Shown: positions 36,157 through 46,434 of the stretch, piece after piece
Layout of the letters: every line of letters starts with the position of its first letter
Position numbering within the stretch: the stretch's first letter is position 1
Assembly: GCF_000633935.1 (NCBI RefSeq)
Contig: NZ_KK214998.1
Coordinates: 743,844 to 807,843 of the forward strand
Direction: 5' to 3'
Source of the DNA: Ectothiorhodospira haloalkaliphila ATCC 51935
Lineage (GTDB): Bacteria > Pseudomonadota > Gammaproteobacteria > Ectothiorhodospirales > Ectothiorhodospiraceae
DNA: 64,000 nucleotides
Position numbers and translations under genes: made by a program
The notes under the pieces: generated by a model
Databases searched by the model: none
Told to the model about the DNA's origin: nothing
The model's input: the letters and a program-made list of their open reading frames with translations, nothing else

Positions 36157-36612
36157 TCAGCCCTGGGGTTGCTGGGAGGCTGTTGAAGGCTCAGCCTCCG
36201 CCCCCGTCTCCGTCTCCGGGGCCGGGGACTGCCGAGTGGCCTGGCTTTCAGGCTTGTGCTTCGGGCCGATGCCCAGCATGTGCAGCATCACCGGGAAGGC
36301 CAGGATGGCGAACAGCACACCAAAACCGACACTGGCGCCAATGAGCGAAAGGTAATCCACAGCCCCCGCCAGCATCTCCCAACTGGAACGGGTGATCCCC
36401 GGCAGTGTGATCAAGGCCATCACGAAGGTGAATACACCAAAGCCGATGGAGGCCTTGAAGGGCAGGGAAAATTTGCGACGGCGGCCGGAGGTGCGCTTGA
36501 AGAAGAGCCCCAGCAGCACAAGATCAAGCACGATCAGCGGGATCAGCAGCCAGAACCACCCACGGAAAAACTCCAGTACCACAGCCAGAATGCCTACGAA
36601 TGAAAAGGCCAT
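36157..36612 (-). CDS. small membrane protein downstream of sqr, unknown function
   Basis: A 151-residue protein with about four hydrophobic helices (roughly 5-35, 55-72, 80-95 and 95-112) and a polar, Pro/Glu/Ala-rich cytoplasmic-looking tail (about 115-151). The ATG at 36612 follows GGAG. It starts 27 bases after the sqr stop in the same direction, so it is probably cotranscribed and may help anchor or serve the sulfide oxidoreductase at the membrane. The family was not recognised. Confidence 0.75.
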   Translation of the reverse strand: MAFSFVGILAVVLEFFRGWFWLLIPLIVLDLVLLGLFFKRTSGRRRKFSLPFKASIGFGVFTFVMALITLPGITRSSWEMLAGAVDYLSLIGASVGFGVLFAILAFPVMLHMLGIGPKHKPESQATRQSPAPETETGAEAEPSTASQQPQG

Positions 36613-36639
36613 TGCTTGCTCCTAAGTTTGCAACGTGAA

Positions 36640-38001
36640 TCAGATACGGCCGCGCAGCATCGCGCGGTAGGCGGCCAGCAGGAGACGATCCTTCATGACC
36701 CACGGCACCCAGTGTTCCTCGTAGGGGCTGATGACGGGGAAAGATGGTTTCATTTTCAGGTCGTAATCGAATTCCACCAGGATGGCCTTGCCCAATTCGG
36801 TGATCAACGGGCAGGAGGTGTAGCCATCGTAGCTGGCTGAGTTCTCACGGCCCTGAATGGCCTGGATCATGTTCTCCACGGCCACCGGGACCTGCGACTT
36901 CACACTGGCCGCCGTCTTGCCGATGGGCACGCCGTTGATGTCCCCGGCGCCAAAGACATTGGCATAGCGGTTGTGCTGCAGGGTGTGGCGATCCACTTCC
37001 AGCCAGCCCTTGAACGGGGCCTCCTGAGCCGCCAGTTCACTCTCGCGCAGCGAATCCGGTGCGCTCATGGGCGGCACCACGTGGATGAAGTCGTAATCCA
37101 GGGTTTCATCGCCCAGGGGGGTGTCGAAGGTGGCGGTCTTGGCGTCCGGGTCGATGGCCGTGAGGGGATGGTCCCAGTGAATCTGGATGCCGCGTTCCGG
37201 GAAGTTCTTGCTCAGGAAATCGTCGGCGTCCGGTTGGGAGAACAGGCTGGCACCCGGTGGCAGGTAGTGCATCTCGGCCTTGTCCCGTGTGCCGCGTTCC
37301 TTCATGCGGCTCTCGGTGAGCATGGTGACCTTCAGCGGGGCGCCGGCACACTTGATGTCGCCCCGCGGGCGGGTGAACAGCCCCACGCCGCCGTTGTCGA
37401 CAAACTCGTCCACGGCCCGCCAGGTGCGCTCGGCCAGTTCAGGCTTGTCGTATACGCAGCCCACGCCACGCTGGCCGATCAACTCCTCCGACATGCCCTC
37501 CACCTGATCATAATTGACCTGCAGGCCCGTGGTGACCATGAGGTAATCGTATTCAACGGTGCGCCCGTCGTCGGTGATCACCCGGTTGTTGTCCGGGTCG
37601 TATTCGGCCACCATGTCATGAATCCAGTTCACGCCGGAGGGCACGTAGCGACGGTTGCTGTCGAGGGTTTTGGCCGTGTTCCACACCCCTGTGGCCACCA
37701 GAGTGAGGCCGGGCTGGTAGTAGTGGTCTTCGCGCCGATCGATCAGGGTGATCTGGGCGCCCTCCAGTTCGCGATTCAGGCGCGTGGCGCAGGACAGGCC
37801 GGCGGCACCGGCGCCGACAATGACAATGCGCGCGTTGGTGGATACGGCACGTGCCGTACCCGGGTAGAGCAGGCCGCTGGTGGCGGCGCCGGCCAGCAGG
37901 GCGCCGCCGCCGGAAAGGCGCAGGAAGTCGCGTCGGGAGAGGCCCTTGTCGCCCAGCGCGCGCTGGACCGCCGATTGGATCTGCTTATCTTTATGGTTCA
38001 T
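36640..38001 (-). CDS. sqr: sulfide:quinone oxidoreductase family flavoprotein, Tat-exported
   Basis: A 453-residue FAD enzyme oxidising sulfide and passing electrons to quinone. A twin-arginine signal (SRRDFLRLS at 22-30, then an Ala/Gly-rich stretch) directs folded export. The FAD fold is IVIVGAGAAGLSCATRLN. Segments IKCAGAPLK (Cys218), VVPPMSAPDSL, HTLQHNRYANVFGAGD and YTSCPLITE (Cys397) match the mitochondrial-type (type II) SQR, whose catalytic disulfide uses these two cysteines; Cys182 is an extra. Flavocytochrome c sulfide dehydrogenase is less likely. It is divergent from minC and followed by a membrane protein gene. Confidence 0.85.
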   Translation of the reverse strand: MNHKDKQIQSAVQRALGDKGLSRRDFLRLSGGGALLAGAATSGLLYPGTARAVSTNARIVIVGAGAAGLSCATRLNRELEGAQITLIDRREDHYYQPGLTLVATGVWNTAKTLDSNRRYVPSGVNWIHDMVAEYDPDNNRVITDDGRTVEYDYLMVTTGLQVNYDQVEGMSEELIGQRGVGCVYDKPELAERTWRAVDEFVDNGGVGLFTRPRGDIKCAGAPLKVTMLTESRMKERGTRDKAEMHYLPPGASLFSQPDADDFLSKNFPERGIQIHWDHPLTAIDPDAKTATFDTPLGDETLDYDFIHVVPPMSAPDSLRESELAAQEAPFKGWLEVDRHTLQHNRYANVFGAGDINGVPIGKTAASVKSQVPVAVENMIQAIQGRENSASYDGYTSCPLITELGKAILVEFDYDLKMKPSFPVISPYEEHWVPWVMKDRLLLAAYRAMLRGRI

Positions 38002-38230
38002 CGGTACTTCGCTCCATACCTCGGGGTGGTCAGCCGGGGTGGTCGAACGAACGCCCGGGGGGCGTGGTATAGACGCTCACCACTGCGGCTGAAATGTTCG
38101 CTTTATAGTATAAGCATATTAGCATGTTGTCGGCGCGAACAATCCAGCAAACCGTTACAATGCGCGCCTCGACAGACTCAACAAACCTACAAAGGCTGGC
38201 GACGCTGGCCGATCTGCCGGACCATTTCCC
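38002..38230. promoter_or_regulatory. divergent sqr / minC control region
   Basis: This 229-base gap carries promoters for two opposite genes. The stretch around 38098-38125 (TTTATAGTATAAGCATATTA) is the most AT-rich and contains imperfect dyads. An ArsR-type (SqrR/BigR-like) repressor site would be plausible for sqr, but no clear operator can be assigned by eye. Confidence 0.4.
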
Positions 38231-38986
38231 ATGAGTGCGAACCCCAGCCCTATCCAGCCCATCGAGTTCAAGGGCCGAATGATCCTGGTCTCCATCCTCA
38301 GGCTGCACCCGGCTGAGCCGGTGGCGCTGCAGGAGGCCCTGGAGGCGCGCATGCATGAGGCGCCGGACCTGATGCGCGACATGCCCGTGGTGGTGGATAT
38401 GGACGCCATGGCTGACACGCCGGCTCAGGACCTGCTTTCGGCGCTGGAGACGGTGCGCCAGCACGGATTGAAACTGATTGGATTGCTGTATAGCCAGGTC
38501 TCGGCGCCGCTGGCTGATCGCACCGGCCTGCCACTGATCGTGCTGGGCCCCCGTGCCGGTGGCGAGGTGCCACTGCGACCCGCACCCAAGCCCCCGATCG
38601 AGAGTGCCCCCCAAGAGACGTCGGAAGCTGCCCCGGTGCCCCCAGTACAGGCCGTTCATACACCCTCCCTGGTGGTCAACCAGCCCGTGCGCTCCGGGCA
38701 GCAGGTGTATGCACGCGGTGGAGACCTGATCATCACCGGTGCGGTGTCGGCGGGGGCAGAAGTGCTGGCCGATGGGCACATCCATGTGTATGGCCCGCTG
38801 CGGGGCAAGGCCCTTGCCGGCGTGCGCGGGCTGGATTCGGCACGAATCTTTTGTCGGCGTCTGGATGCAGAACTGGTATCCATTGCCGGACATTACCGTA
38901 TTGCAGAGGATATCCTGGACACCGAGCGGGGTGATAATCGCCTGATCACCCTGTCCGGTGAGACCATCAGGATTTTGGAAATCTAG
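38231..38986 (+). CDS. minC: septum site-determining protein MinC
   Basis: A 251-residue FtsZ polymerisation inhibitor. The N-terminal domain (about 1-105) is followed by a Pro/Ala-rich linker (about 110-145). The C-terminal beta-helix domain has the usual GQQVYARGGDLIITGAVSAGAEVLADGHIHVYGPLRGKALAG pattern (about 155-200) and ends near GETIRILEI. It heads the minCDE operon; minD begins 30 bases after it. Confidence 0.94.
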   Translation: MSANPSPIQPIEFKGRMILVSILRLHPAEPVALQEALEARMHEAPDLMRDMPVVVDMDAMADTPAQDLLSALETVRQHGLKLIGLLYSQVSAPLADRTGLPLIVLGPRAGGEVPLRPAPKPPIESAPQETSEAAPVPPVQAVHTPSLVVNQPVRSGQQVYARGGDLIITGAVSAGAEVLADGHIHVYGPLRGKALAGVRGLDSARIFCRRLDAELVSIAGHYRIAEDILDTERGDNRLITLSGETIRILEI

Positions 38987-39016
38987 CGCTGAACTTTTTT
39001 AGGAGATGCAGGCTTT

Positions 39017-39826
39017 ATGTCACGCATTGTAGTGATTACCTCGGGTAAGGGAGGGGTGGGCAAGACCACCACATCTGCCGCCATCGCCACGGGACTGGCC
39101 CAGGAGGGGCACAAGACCGCCGTTGTGGACTTCGACGTGGGTCTGCGCAACCTGGATCTGATCATGGGTTGCGAGCGACGGGTGGTGTATGACTTCGTCA
39201 ATGTGATCAACGGCGACGCCAACCTGCGTCAGGCCCTGATCAAGGACAAGCGCACCGAGAACCTCTACATCCTTCCGGCGTCCCAGACCCGGGACAAGGA
39301 AGCCCTCACCCAGGAGGGGGTGGAAAAGGTGCTGGAGGAGTTGTCCCAGGAATTTGAATACATCATCTGCGACAGCCCCGCCGGCATCGAGCGCGGTGCC
39401 CTGATGGCGGCCTATTTTGCCGATGAGGCCATCGTGGTCACCAACCCGGAGGTGTCCAGCGTGCGTGACTCGGACCGCATGCTGGGCATCCTCTCCAGCA
39501 AGACCCGTCGTGCCGAGCAGGGCGAGGATCCGTTGCCCGCCCATCTGCTGATCACCCGTTATTCGGCAGATCGGGTGGAGAAGGGCGAGATGCTCAGCGT
39601 GGAGGATGTGCAGGAGATCCTGTCCATCGGCATGCTGGGGGTGATTCCCGAGTCCCAGGCGGTGCTCAACGCCTCCAACGCCGGCATGCCGGTGGTGCTG
39701 GACACGGAATCCGACGCGGGACAGGCCTACCGGGATGCCGTGGCCCGGTTCCTGGGCGAAGATCGCCCACACCGTTTCATCACCACGCAGAAAAAGGGCA
39801 TCTTCGGACGCCTGTTCAGAGGTTGA
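39017..39826 (+). CDS. minD: septum site-determining ATPase MinD
   Basis: A 269-residue membrane-associated ATPase. The deviant Walker A is [12 protein letters not shown], the Walker [13 protein letters not shown] is present, and the C-terminal amphipathic membrane-targeting helix is [11 protein letters not shown]. It recruits MinC and oscillates with MinE to keep the Z ring at mid-cell. The ATG follows GGAG. Confidence 0.97.
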   Translation: MSRIVVITSGKGGVGKTTTSAAIATGLAQEGHKTAVVDFDVGLRNLDLIMGCERRVVYDFVNVINGDANLRQALIKDKRTENLYILPASQTRDKEALTQEGVEKVLEELSQEFEYIICDSPAGIERGALMAAYFADEAIVVTNPEVSSVRDSDRMLGILSSKTRRAEQGEDPLPAHLLITRYSADRVEKGEMLSVEDVQEILSIGMLGVIPESQAVLNASNAGMPVVLDTESDAGQAYRDAVARFLGEDRPHRFITTQKKGIFGRLFRG

Positions 39827-39831
39827 TCGTC

Positions 39832-40089
39832 ATGAAGGGTATCTTCGATTATTTCCGGAGCCCACGACAGACCAGCGCCAAGGTGGCCAAGGAGCGCCTG
39901 CAGGTCATCGTGGCCCGGGAGCGCAGTAGCCGCTCGGGACCGGACTACCTCCCGGCGCTGCACAAGGAGTTGCTGGAGGTGATCCGCAAGTATGTCCAGG
40001 TGGGTGACGATGCGGTACAGATGAACCTGGAAAGCGAGGGAGACTGCGAGATCCTGGAGGTGAACATCACCCTGGGGGACAAGCAGTAG
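39832..40089 (+). CDS. minE: cell division topological specificity factor MinE
   Basis: An 85-residue MinE beginning [10 protein letters not shown]; the anti-MinCD helix region ([15 protein letters not shown]) and the dimerisation domain are both present. It stimulates MinD ATPase. The ATG at 39832 has GAGG eight bases upstream, placed within the minD stop region. A TTG three codons earlier is not needed. Confidence 0.95.
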   Translation: MKGIFDYFRSPRQTSAKVAKERLQVIVARERSSRSGPDYLPALHKELLEVIRKYVQVGDDAVQMNLESEGDCEILEVNITLGDKQ

Positions 40090-40101
40090 GGAGCGGGGTG
40101 G

Positions 40102-40827
40102 TCAAATCCCCGGTTCCACCTCCCAGGGGCCTGGGCGTCCCGGCACGGAGCACAGCTGATCCAGCCGGGCGCTGAACCGTGCCCGGGAGATGGATTCCGC
40201 GCCCATGCGTGTCATGTGGTCGGAGGGGGTCTGGCAATCCAGTAGCGGATAGCCCCAGTGCTGCAGGTGTCGGCACAGCACCACCAAGGCCACCTTGGAG
40301 GCGTCGGTGGCGTGGCTGAACATGGACTCTCCGAAGAATACCCGGCCCACGGTCACCCCATACAGGCCGCCCACCAGTTCCCCTTCCCGCCACACTTCCA
40401 CCGAGTGGGCATAGCCGGTGCGATGCATCTGCGTGAAGGCCTGCTGCATGCCGTAGGTGATCCAGGTGCCGTCCACGCCACGCCTGGGGCCGGCGCACCC
40501 TTTGATCACTTCGTTGAATGCCTGGTCGAAGGTGACGGTGAACTCGCCGCGACGCAGGGTCTTTCCGAGGCTGCGGCTGACGCGCACATTCTCGGGGTAG
40601 ATCACGGTGCGTGGGTCCGGCGACCACCAGAGGATGGGCTGGCCGGCCTCGTACCAGGGGAAGATTCCGTGCCGGTAGGCATTGAGCAGCCGCGGCAGGC
40701 TCAGGTCCCCGCCTGCGGCCAGCAGACCGTTGGGTTCGCGCAGGGCCCGGTCCACCGGCGGAAAGGGTTCGTCTGTTTGGCCTGGACGCAGCCAGGTGAG
40801 GGATTGCACTTGGTTGTTGCCAGACAT
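40102..40827 (-). CDS. aat: leucyl/phenylalanyl-tRNA-protein transferase
   Basis: A 241-residue N-end-rule enzyme that adds Leu or Phe to proteins with N-terminal Arg or Lys, marking them for ClpAP. The motifs [43 protein letters not shown] and [15 protein letters not shown] are conserved. The ATG at 40827 follows GGAG. The longer frame runs into the REP repeat upstream and is rejected. It converges on minE. Confidence 0.95.
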   Translation of the reverse strand: MSGNNQVQSLTWLRPGQTDEPFPPVDRALREPNGLLAAGGDLSLPRLLNAYRHGIFPWYEAGQPILWWSPDPRTVIYPENVRVSRSLGKTLRRGEFTVTFDQAFNEVIKGCAGPRRGVDGTWITYGMQQAFTQMHRTGYAHSVEVWREGELVGGLYGVTVGRVFFGESMFSHATDASKVALVVLCRHLQHWGYPLLDCQTPSDHMTRMGAESISRARFSARLDQLCSVPGRPGPWEVEPGI

Positions 40828-40934
40828 GGCGTCTCCATTCTCTTGAGTCTGCAACGTCAGTTCCTCAGTATCGCCGCAGGCGTTCCTGTAGGGAAGACTT
40901 CCTGTGGAAGCCGGTTGTCTTTGGGGCTGCTGTT

Positions 40935-41016
40935 TGTAGGAGCGGGCCTTGCCCGCGAATGAGAGGGCAACCAAACTCCCTGCCACACCATTCGCGGCCG
41001 AGGGCCGCTCCCACAA
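40935..41016 (+). repeat. REP-like palindromic repeat, copy E (divergent)
   Basis: It starts TGTAGGAGCGGGCCTTGCCC like the others. It lacks the GCGCTGCTGCCGCAGCGC middle and ends CATTCGCGGCCGAGGGCCGC then TCCCACA. The ends still pair (GTAGGAGCGG with CCGCTCCCAC). This form is closer to the Pseudomonas REP style than copies B, C, D and F. Confidence 0.75.
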
Positions 41017-41028
41017 GGGATGCGGCCA

Positions 41029-42189
41029 TCATGTTTGCCGGAAAGGCGACAGACTCATCAACTGCTCGCACTGCTCCCGCATGGCCGCCTCTTCGCGACG
41101 ACAGAAATCTGCCACGGGGCCGCGCAGGCCGGCGTTGTCCACCCAGTGGGCCGACCAGGTGCGGGTGGGCAGGAAACCCCGGCTGATCTTGTGCTCCCCC
41201 TGGGCGCCCGGCTCGAACCGGTCCAGACCGTGGCGAATGCAGTAGTCGATGCCCTGATAATAACAGGCCTCGAAATGCAGCCCGTCATAGTCCCGCTCGC
41301 ACCCCCAGTAACGGCCATAGAGCGTATCGCGGCTCCGATAACACAGGGCCGCCGCCACCGGCCGATCATCTTCCTCGGCCAGCACCATGATCACCTGTCG
41401 GCCCAGGGTGCGGGCGGTTTCCCGAAAGAAGTCCAGGGTGAGGGTGGGGATGCCGAACTTGCGCTCGAAGGTGGCCAGATAAAAACGGTGGAACACCGCC
41501 CAAAGTGCATCATCCACCTCATCCCCATGCAGGATGCGCACATCCAGCCCCTGTTCCTGCACACGGCGACGTTCCCGTTTCACGTTCTTGCGCTTCTTGG
41601 AACTGAAGCAGTCCAGGAAGTCATCGAAATCCCGGTAACCGTCGTTGCGCCAGTGATACTGACAGCCCAGGCGCAGGGCCAGCCCCATCTCCCTGAGGGC
41701 CTGGGTGTCCCCGGTATCCGTGAACAGAAAGTGCGTGGTGGACAATCCCTGGCTGCCGGTGAACTCCATGGCCTGCTGGATCAGGGTCTGGCGCAGTGTC
41801 CCGGCATCGCGCTGCGGGTGGACCAGCAGCCGCGGGCCGGTGGCCGGGGTGTAGGGGATGGAGGACACCAGTTTGGGGTAGTAACGCAGCCCTGAGCGCT
41901 GCCAGGCCTGTTCCCAGGCCCAGTCGAACACGAACTCGCCGTAGTTGTTGGTCTTGGCGTAGAGGGGCAGGGCGGCCACCAGCGTACCGTCCGACTCCCG
42001 CAGGATCATGTGGCGGGGATACCAGCCGAACTTCGAGCCCAGGCAGTCGTGCCTCTCCAGGGCGGAGAGGAAGGCATGGCTGAGGAAGGGGTGGTCACCG
42101 CCACCCAACAGATCCCATTCCTGCGGCTGGATATGATCCAGGGCATCGATGATGCGAAGTTCCAGCGCAGCGTGGGAGGCGTCAGCCAT
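41029..42189 (-). CDS. FemAB-like GNAT acyltransferase
   Basis: A 386-residue protein of the FemAB-like/DUF482 branch of the GNAT superfamily (WDLLGGGDHPFLSHAFLSAL; PLYAKTNNYGEFVFDWAW; FSSKKRKNVKRERRRV; YYQGIDYCIRHGL, then EPGAQGEHKISRGFLPT). Members transfer acyl or aminoacyl groups; the substrate is unknown. The gene stops just past a REP repeat. It is in the same direction as aat, upstream of it, and downstream of trxB. Confidence 0.88.
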   Translation of the reverse strand: MADASHAALELRIIDALDHIQPQEWDLLGGGDHPFLSHAFLSALERHDCLGSKFGWYPRHMILRESDGTLVAALPLYAKTNNYGEFVFDWAWEQAWQRSGLRYYPKLVSSIPYTPATGPRLLVHPQRDAGTLRQTLIQQAMEFTGSQGLSTTHFLFTDTGDTQALREMGLALRLGCQYHWRNDGYRDFDDFLDCFSSKKRKNVKRERRRVQEQGLDVRILHGDEVDDALWAVFHRFYLATFERKFGIPTLTLDFFRETARTLGRQVIMVLAEEDDRPVAAALCYRSRDTLYGRYWGCERDYDGLHFEACYYQGIDYCIRHGLDRFEPGAQGEHKISRGFLPTRTWSAHWVDNAGLRGPVADFCRREEAAMREQCEQLMSLSPFRQT

Positions 42190-42286
42190 GTCGGAGCCTT
42201 GATGTGGGCACCCTGATTAGGACCGGGTGGGGCGGCCGGTGTTCCTTGGTCAACCTGTCATGGGCGCCCCACCCCCGGCGCCTTTC

Positions 42287-43252
<966 letters not shown>

Positions 43253-43376
43253 TCAAAGTATGGCCAATCTACTTAAAGCGACCGCGAGCGTAAAGGCGCC
43301 GGCGGTGATGGTGGGTGTGCGCCCGCTGGCGCTCCTACGGTACACTAGGCGGCTAGCCTTCAACCCAGACTCCAAA

Positions 43377-45809
43377 TTGGCTCAGGCACGGCAAAAGAAA
43401 AAGGCGGAGAAGACCGTACGCGGCAAGCAGCCGACGCCCCGACGCCCCATGAGCGCACATGTGCGCCGGGGCCTGCGCGAGGGTGCGCTGCTGGTGCTCA
43501 CGGCGGCCGCGGCCTATCTGTTCATTGCCCTGGCAAGCTACAACCCCGCCGACCCCGGCTGGTCCCAGACCGGCACCGGAATGCAGGTGAGCAACCTGGG
43601 CGGGCGTGTGGGCGCGTGGTTCGCGGATGTCTTCTTTTATCTGTTCGGCTATCTGGCCTATCTGGCGCCGGTGATGGTGGGGTATAGCGGCTGGTTGGTC
43701 TTCCGGGGGCGCAAGGATACCGGTGAACTGGATCTGCATACCCTGGGGGTGCGCTGGTTTGGCTTCGTGATCACCCTGGCCGCCGGCTGTGGTCTGGCCA
43801 CCCTGCATTTTCTGCCCGGCATGCTGCCGCTCAATGCCGGCGGCATCCTCGGCGAAGTGATCGGCGAGGGGCTGGTGCCCATGCTGGACCTGGTGGGCGT
43901 GACCCTGTTCCTGCTGGCCCTGTTCCTCACTGGCGTGACCCTGTTCACCGGGCTGTCCTGGCTGGCCCTGATGGATGCCGTGGGCAGGGGCGTGCTGTGG
44001 CTGGTGGCCCGTGGCCGGGAGAAACTGGCCGTCATCATGGAACGCCGCGCCCTCAGGCGTGCCGAGAAGGCCCGCGAGGCCGAGGTGAAAAAGGAGGAAA
44101 AACGCAAGCAGGCCGAGGCCCGCAAGGAGGAAAAGCGCCAGCAGGCAGAGAAACAGGCTGCCGAGAAGGCCTCCCGCAAGACCCGCAAGAACGACAAGCC
44201 AAGGATCGAGCCGGTGCTGGAACCGATGGTGTCCGAACCCCAGCCCGCGGTTCCCAAGGCCAGGAAACCCAAAATGCAGTTGTCGCTGTTTGGCGATGAC
44301 AGCATCGATCCCAACGCCGCGCCGCCGCTGAAATTGCTGGACGAGCCCAAGGCCCAGGAGGGCGGCTTCACCGAGGAATACCTGGAACAACTCTCCCGTC
44401 TGGTGGAGGAAAAACTACAGGACTTCGGTGTGCAGGTGGAGGTGGTCGAGGTCCACCCCGGACCGGTGATCACCCGCTTCGAGCTTCAACCCGCGGCCGG
44501 CGTGAAGGTGAGCCGTATCTCCGGCCTGTCCAAGGACCTGGCCCGGGCCCTGTCGGTGATCAGCGTGCGCATCGTCGAGGTAATCCCCGGAAAGTCCACC
44601 GTGGGCCTGGAGATCCCCAACCAGAAGCGGGAACTGGTCAGTCTCTCGGAGATCATCCGCGCACCGGTCTTCGATGGTGCCGGATCGGCGCTCACCCTGG
44701 CCCTGGGCAAGGACATCGGCGGTTCCCCCGTGGTGGCCGACCTGGCCAAGATGCCCCACCTGCTTGTAGCAGGCACCACCGGCTCGGGTAAATCCGTGGC
44801 CATCAATGCCATGCTGCTCTCCTTGCTGTTCAAGGCCCGCCCGGAAGAGGTGCGCCTGATCCTCATCGACCCGAAGATGCTGGAGTTGTCCATCTACGGG
44901 GACATCCCGCATCTGCTGGCCCCGGTGGTCACCGACATGAAAGAGGCCTCCAACGCCCTGCGCTGGGGCGTGGCGGAGATGGAGCGCCGCTACAAGCTCA
45001 TGTCCCACCTGGGGGTGCGCAACATCGCCGGCTACAACCGCAAGCTCAAGGAGGCGTCGGCCAAGGGCGAACCCATCCGCGATCCCTTCTACAACCCCCA
45101 GGCGGCCCTGGACCCGGATGAACCGGCCCCCGAGCTGCAGCCGCTGCCCTTCATCGTCATCGTCGTGGACGAGTTTGCCGACATGATGATGGTGGTGGGC
45201 AAGAAGGTGGAGGAGCTGATCGCCCGCCTGGCCCAGAAGGCCCGGGCCGCAGGCATTCACCTGATCCTGGCCACCCAGCGCCCCTCGGTGGACGTGATCA
45301 CCGGCCTGATCAAGGCCAACATCCCCACCCGCATTGCCTTCCAGGTCTCCTCCCGGGTGGACTCGCGCACCATCCTGGACCAGATGGGGGCGGAGCAGTT
45401 GCTCGGTCACGGGGATATGCTCTACCTGCCGCCGGGCAGCGGCCACCCCGTACGTCTGCACGGAGCCTTCGTGGCAGACCATGAAGTGCACGAGGTGGTC
45501 AACTTCCTCAAGGCTCAGGGCGAGCCCGAGTATGTGGACGCGGTCCTGGAGGAACCCGAGTCCGGTTCGGCGGTCGTACCAGGACTGGAGCCGGTGGACA
45601 GTGGCGAGGAGTCCGACCCCTTGTACGATCAGGCCGTGGCCATCGTCCTGGAGTCGCGCAAGGCGTCCATCTCCTATGTGCAGCGGCGCCTGAAGATCGG
45701 CTACAACCGCGCCGCCCGCATGATCGAGGACATGGAGAACGCCGGCGTGGTCAGCCCCCTGCAATCCAACGGTAATCGGGAAGTACTGGCGCCCGCGCCA
45801 CAGGAGTAG
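43377..45809 (+). CDS. ftsK: DNA translocase FtsK
   Basis: An approximately 810-residue divisome DNA pump. Four N-terminal membrane helices (from [20 protein letters not shown]) lead to a short, highly charged Lys/Glu/Ala linker. The RecA-like motor has Walker [13 protein letters not shown] and Walker [18 protein letters not shown]-terminal gamma winged helix ([24 protein letters not shown]) reads KOPS and activates XerCD. The linker is much shorter than in E. coli. The start is uncertain: the TTG at 43377 gives a family-like N-terminus, with ATG 43260 and ATG 43449 as alternatives; a TACACT -10-like box at 43341 would favour starts after it. Confidence 0.9.
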   Translation: MAQARQKKKAEKTVRGKQPTPRRPMSAHVRRGLREGALLVLTAAAAYLFIALASYNPADPGWSQTGTGMQVSNLGGRVGAWFADVFFYLFGYLAYLAPVMVGYSGWLVFRGRKDTGELDLHTLGVRWFGFVITLAAGCGLATLHFLPGMLPLNAGGILGEVIGEGLVPMLDLVGVTLFLLALFLTGVTLFTGLSWLALMDAVGRGVLWLVARGREKLAVIMERRALRRAEKAREAEVKKEEKRKQAEARKEEKRQQAEKQAAEKASRKTRKNDKPRIEPVLEPMVSEPQPAVPKARKPKMQLSLFGDDSIDPNAAPPLKLLDEPKAQEGGFTEEYLEQLSRLVEEKLQDFGVQVEVVEVHPGPVITRFELQPAAGVKVSRISGLSKDLARALSVISVRIVEVIPGKSTVGLEIPNQKRELVSLSEIIRAPVFDGAGSALTLALGKDIGGSPVVADLAKMPHLLVAGTTGSGKSVAINAMLLSLLFKARPEEVRLILIDPKMLELSIYGDIPHLLAPVVTDMKEASNALRWGVAEMERRYKLMSHLGVRNIAGYNRKLKEASAKGEPIRDPFYNPQAALDPDEPAPELQPLPFIVIVVDEFADMMMVVGKKVEELIARLAQKARAAGIHLILATQRPSVDVITGLIKANIPTRIAFQVSSRVDSRTILDQMGAEQLLGHGDMLYLPPGSGHPVRLHGAFVADHEVHEVVNFLKAQGEPEYVDAVLEEPESGSAVVPGLEPVDSGEESDPLYDQAVAIVLESRKASISYVQRRLKIGYNRAARMIEDMENAGVVSPLQSNGNREVLAPAPQE

Positions 45810-45815
45810 TGCATC

Positions 45816-46433
45816 ATGCGCAGATTTTTGATCCTCTTGGCCCTGCTGGGGCTGATGACCGCCCCTGCCCAGGCCGACAATGCCCGCGAGCGCCTCAACC
45901 ACTTCTTTCAGGAGATGGAGAGCTTCCAGGCCGATTTCGAGCAGGTGGTGCTCACGGAACAGGACGAGGTCATGCAGGCCACCGAGGGGCGGGTGTATCT
46001 CAAGCGACCCGGTCAGTTCCGCTGGGACTACGAAAAGCCCTATACCCAGCAGATCATCGCCGATGGCCAGTTCCTGTGGACCTACGATGAAGACCTGGCC
46101 CAGGCCACGGTGCAGGAGATGGATGAAGTGCTGGGCCGCACCCCGGTCATGCTGCTCTCCCAGCCTCGACCCCTGGAAGAGGATTTCCACGTGGAAGAGC
46201 AGGGCGAGATCGAAGGCCTGAGCTGGCTGGCCCTGACCCCGCGGGAAGCAGGCTCGGATTTCGAACAACTACTCATTGGCATGGACGGGCGTCAGGTGCG
46301 CATGATGGTGCTGTATGACCAGTTCGGTCAGCAGACCCGCATCCGTTTTGGCGACATGGATATCAATCCCGACATTCCCGCCTCCCGGTTTCGCTTCGAG
46401 CCCCCGCCGGGTGTGGACGTGATGCACAACTAA
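45816..46433 (+). CDS. lolA: outer-membrane lipoprotein carrier protein LolA
   Basis: A 205-residue periplasmic chaperone that takes lipoproteins from LolCDE to LolB. The signal peptide MRRFLILLALLGLMTAPAQA is followed by FQEMESFQADFEQVV and GRVYLKRPGQFRWDYEKPYTQ, both LolA hallmarks. The ATG is six bases after the ftsK stop; a CAGGAG site lies inside the end of ftsK. The order ftsK-lolA-rarA is conserved in gammaproteobacteria. Confidence 0.95.
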   Translation: MRRFLILLALLGLMTAPAQADNARERLNHFFQEMESFQADFEQVVLTEQDEVMQATEGRVYLKRPGQFRWDYEKPYTQQIIADGQFLWTYDEDLAQATVQEMDEVLGRTPVMLLSQPRPLEEDFHVEEQGEIEGLSWLALTPREAGSDFEQLLIGMDGRQVRMMVLYDQFGQQTRIRFGDMDINPDIPASRFRFEPPPGVDVMHN

Positions 46434-46434
46434 G

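Noticed and set aside
40828-41016. N-terminal extension of aat
   Set aside because: It reads through REP copy E; the ATG at 40827 has a good ribosome-binding site and matches the family start.
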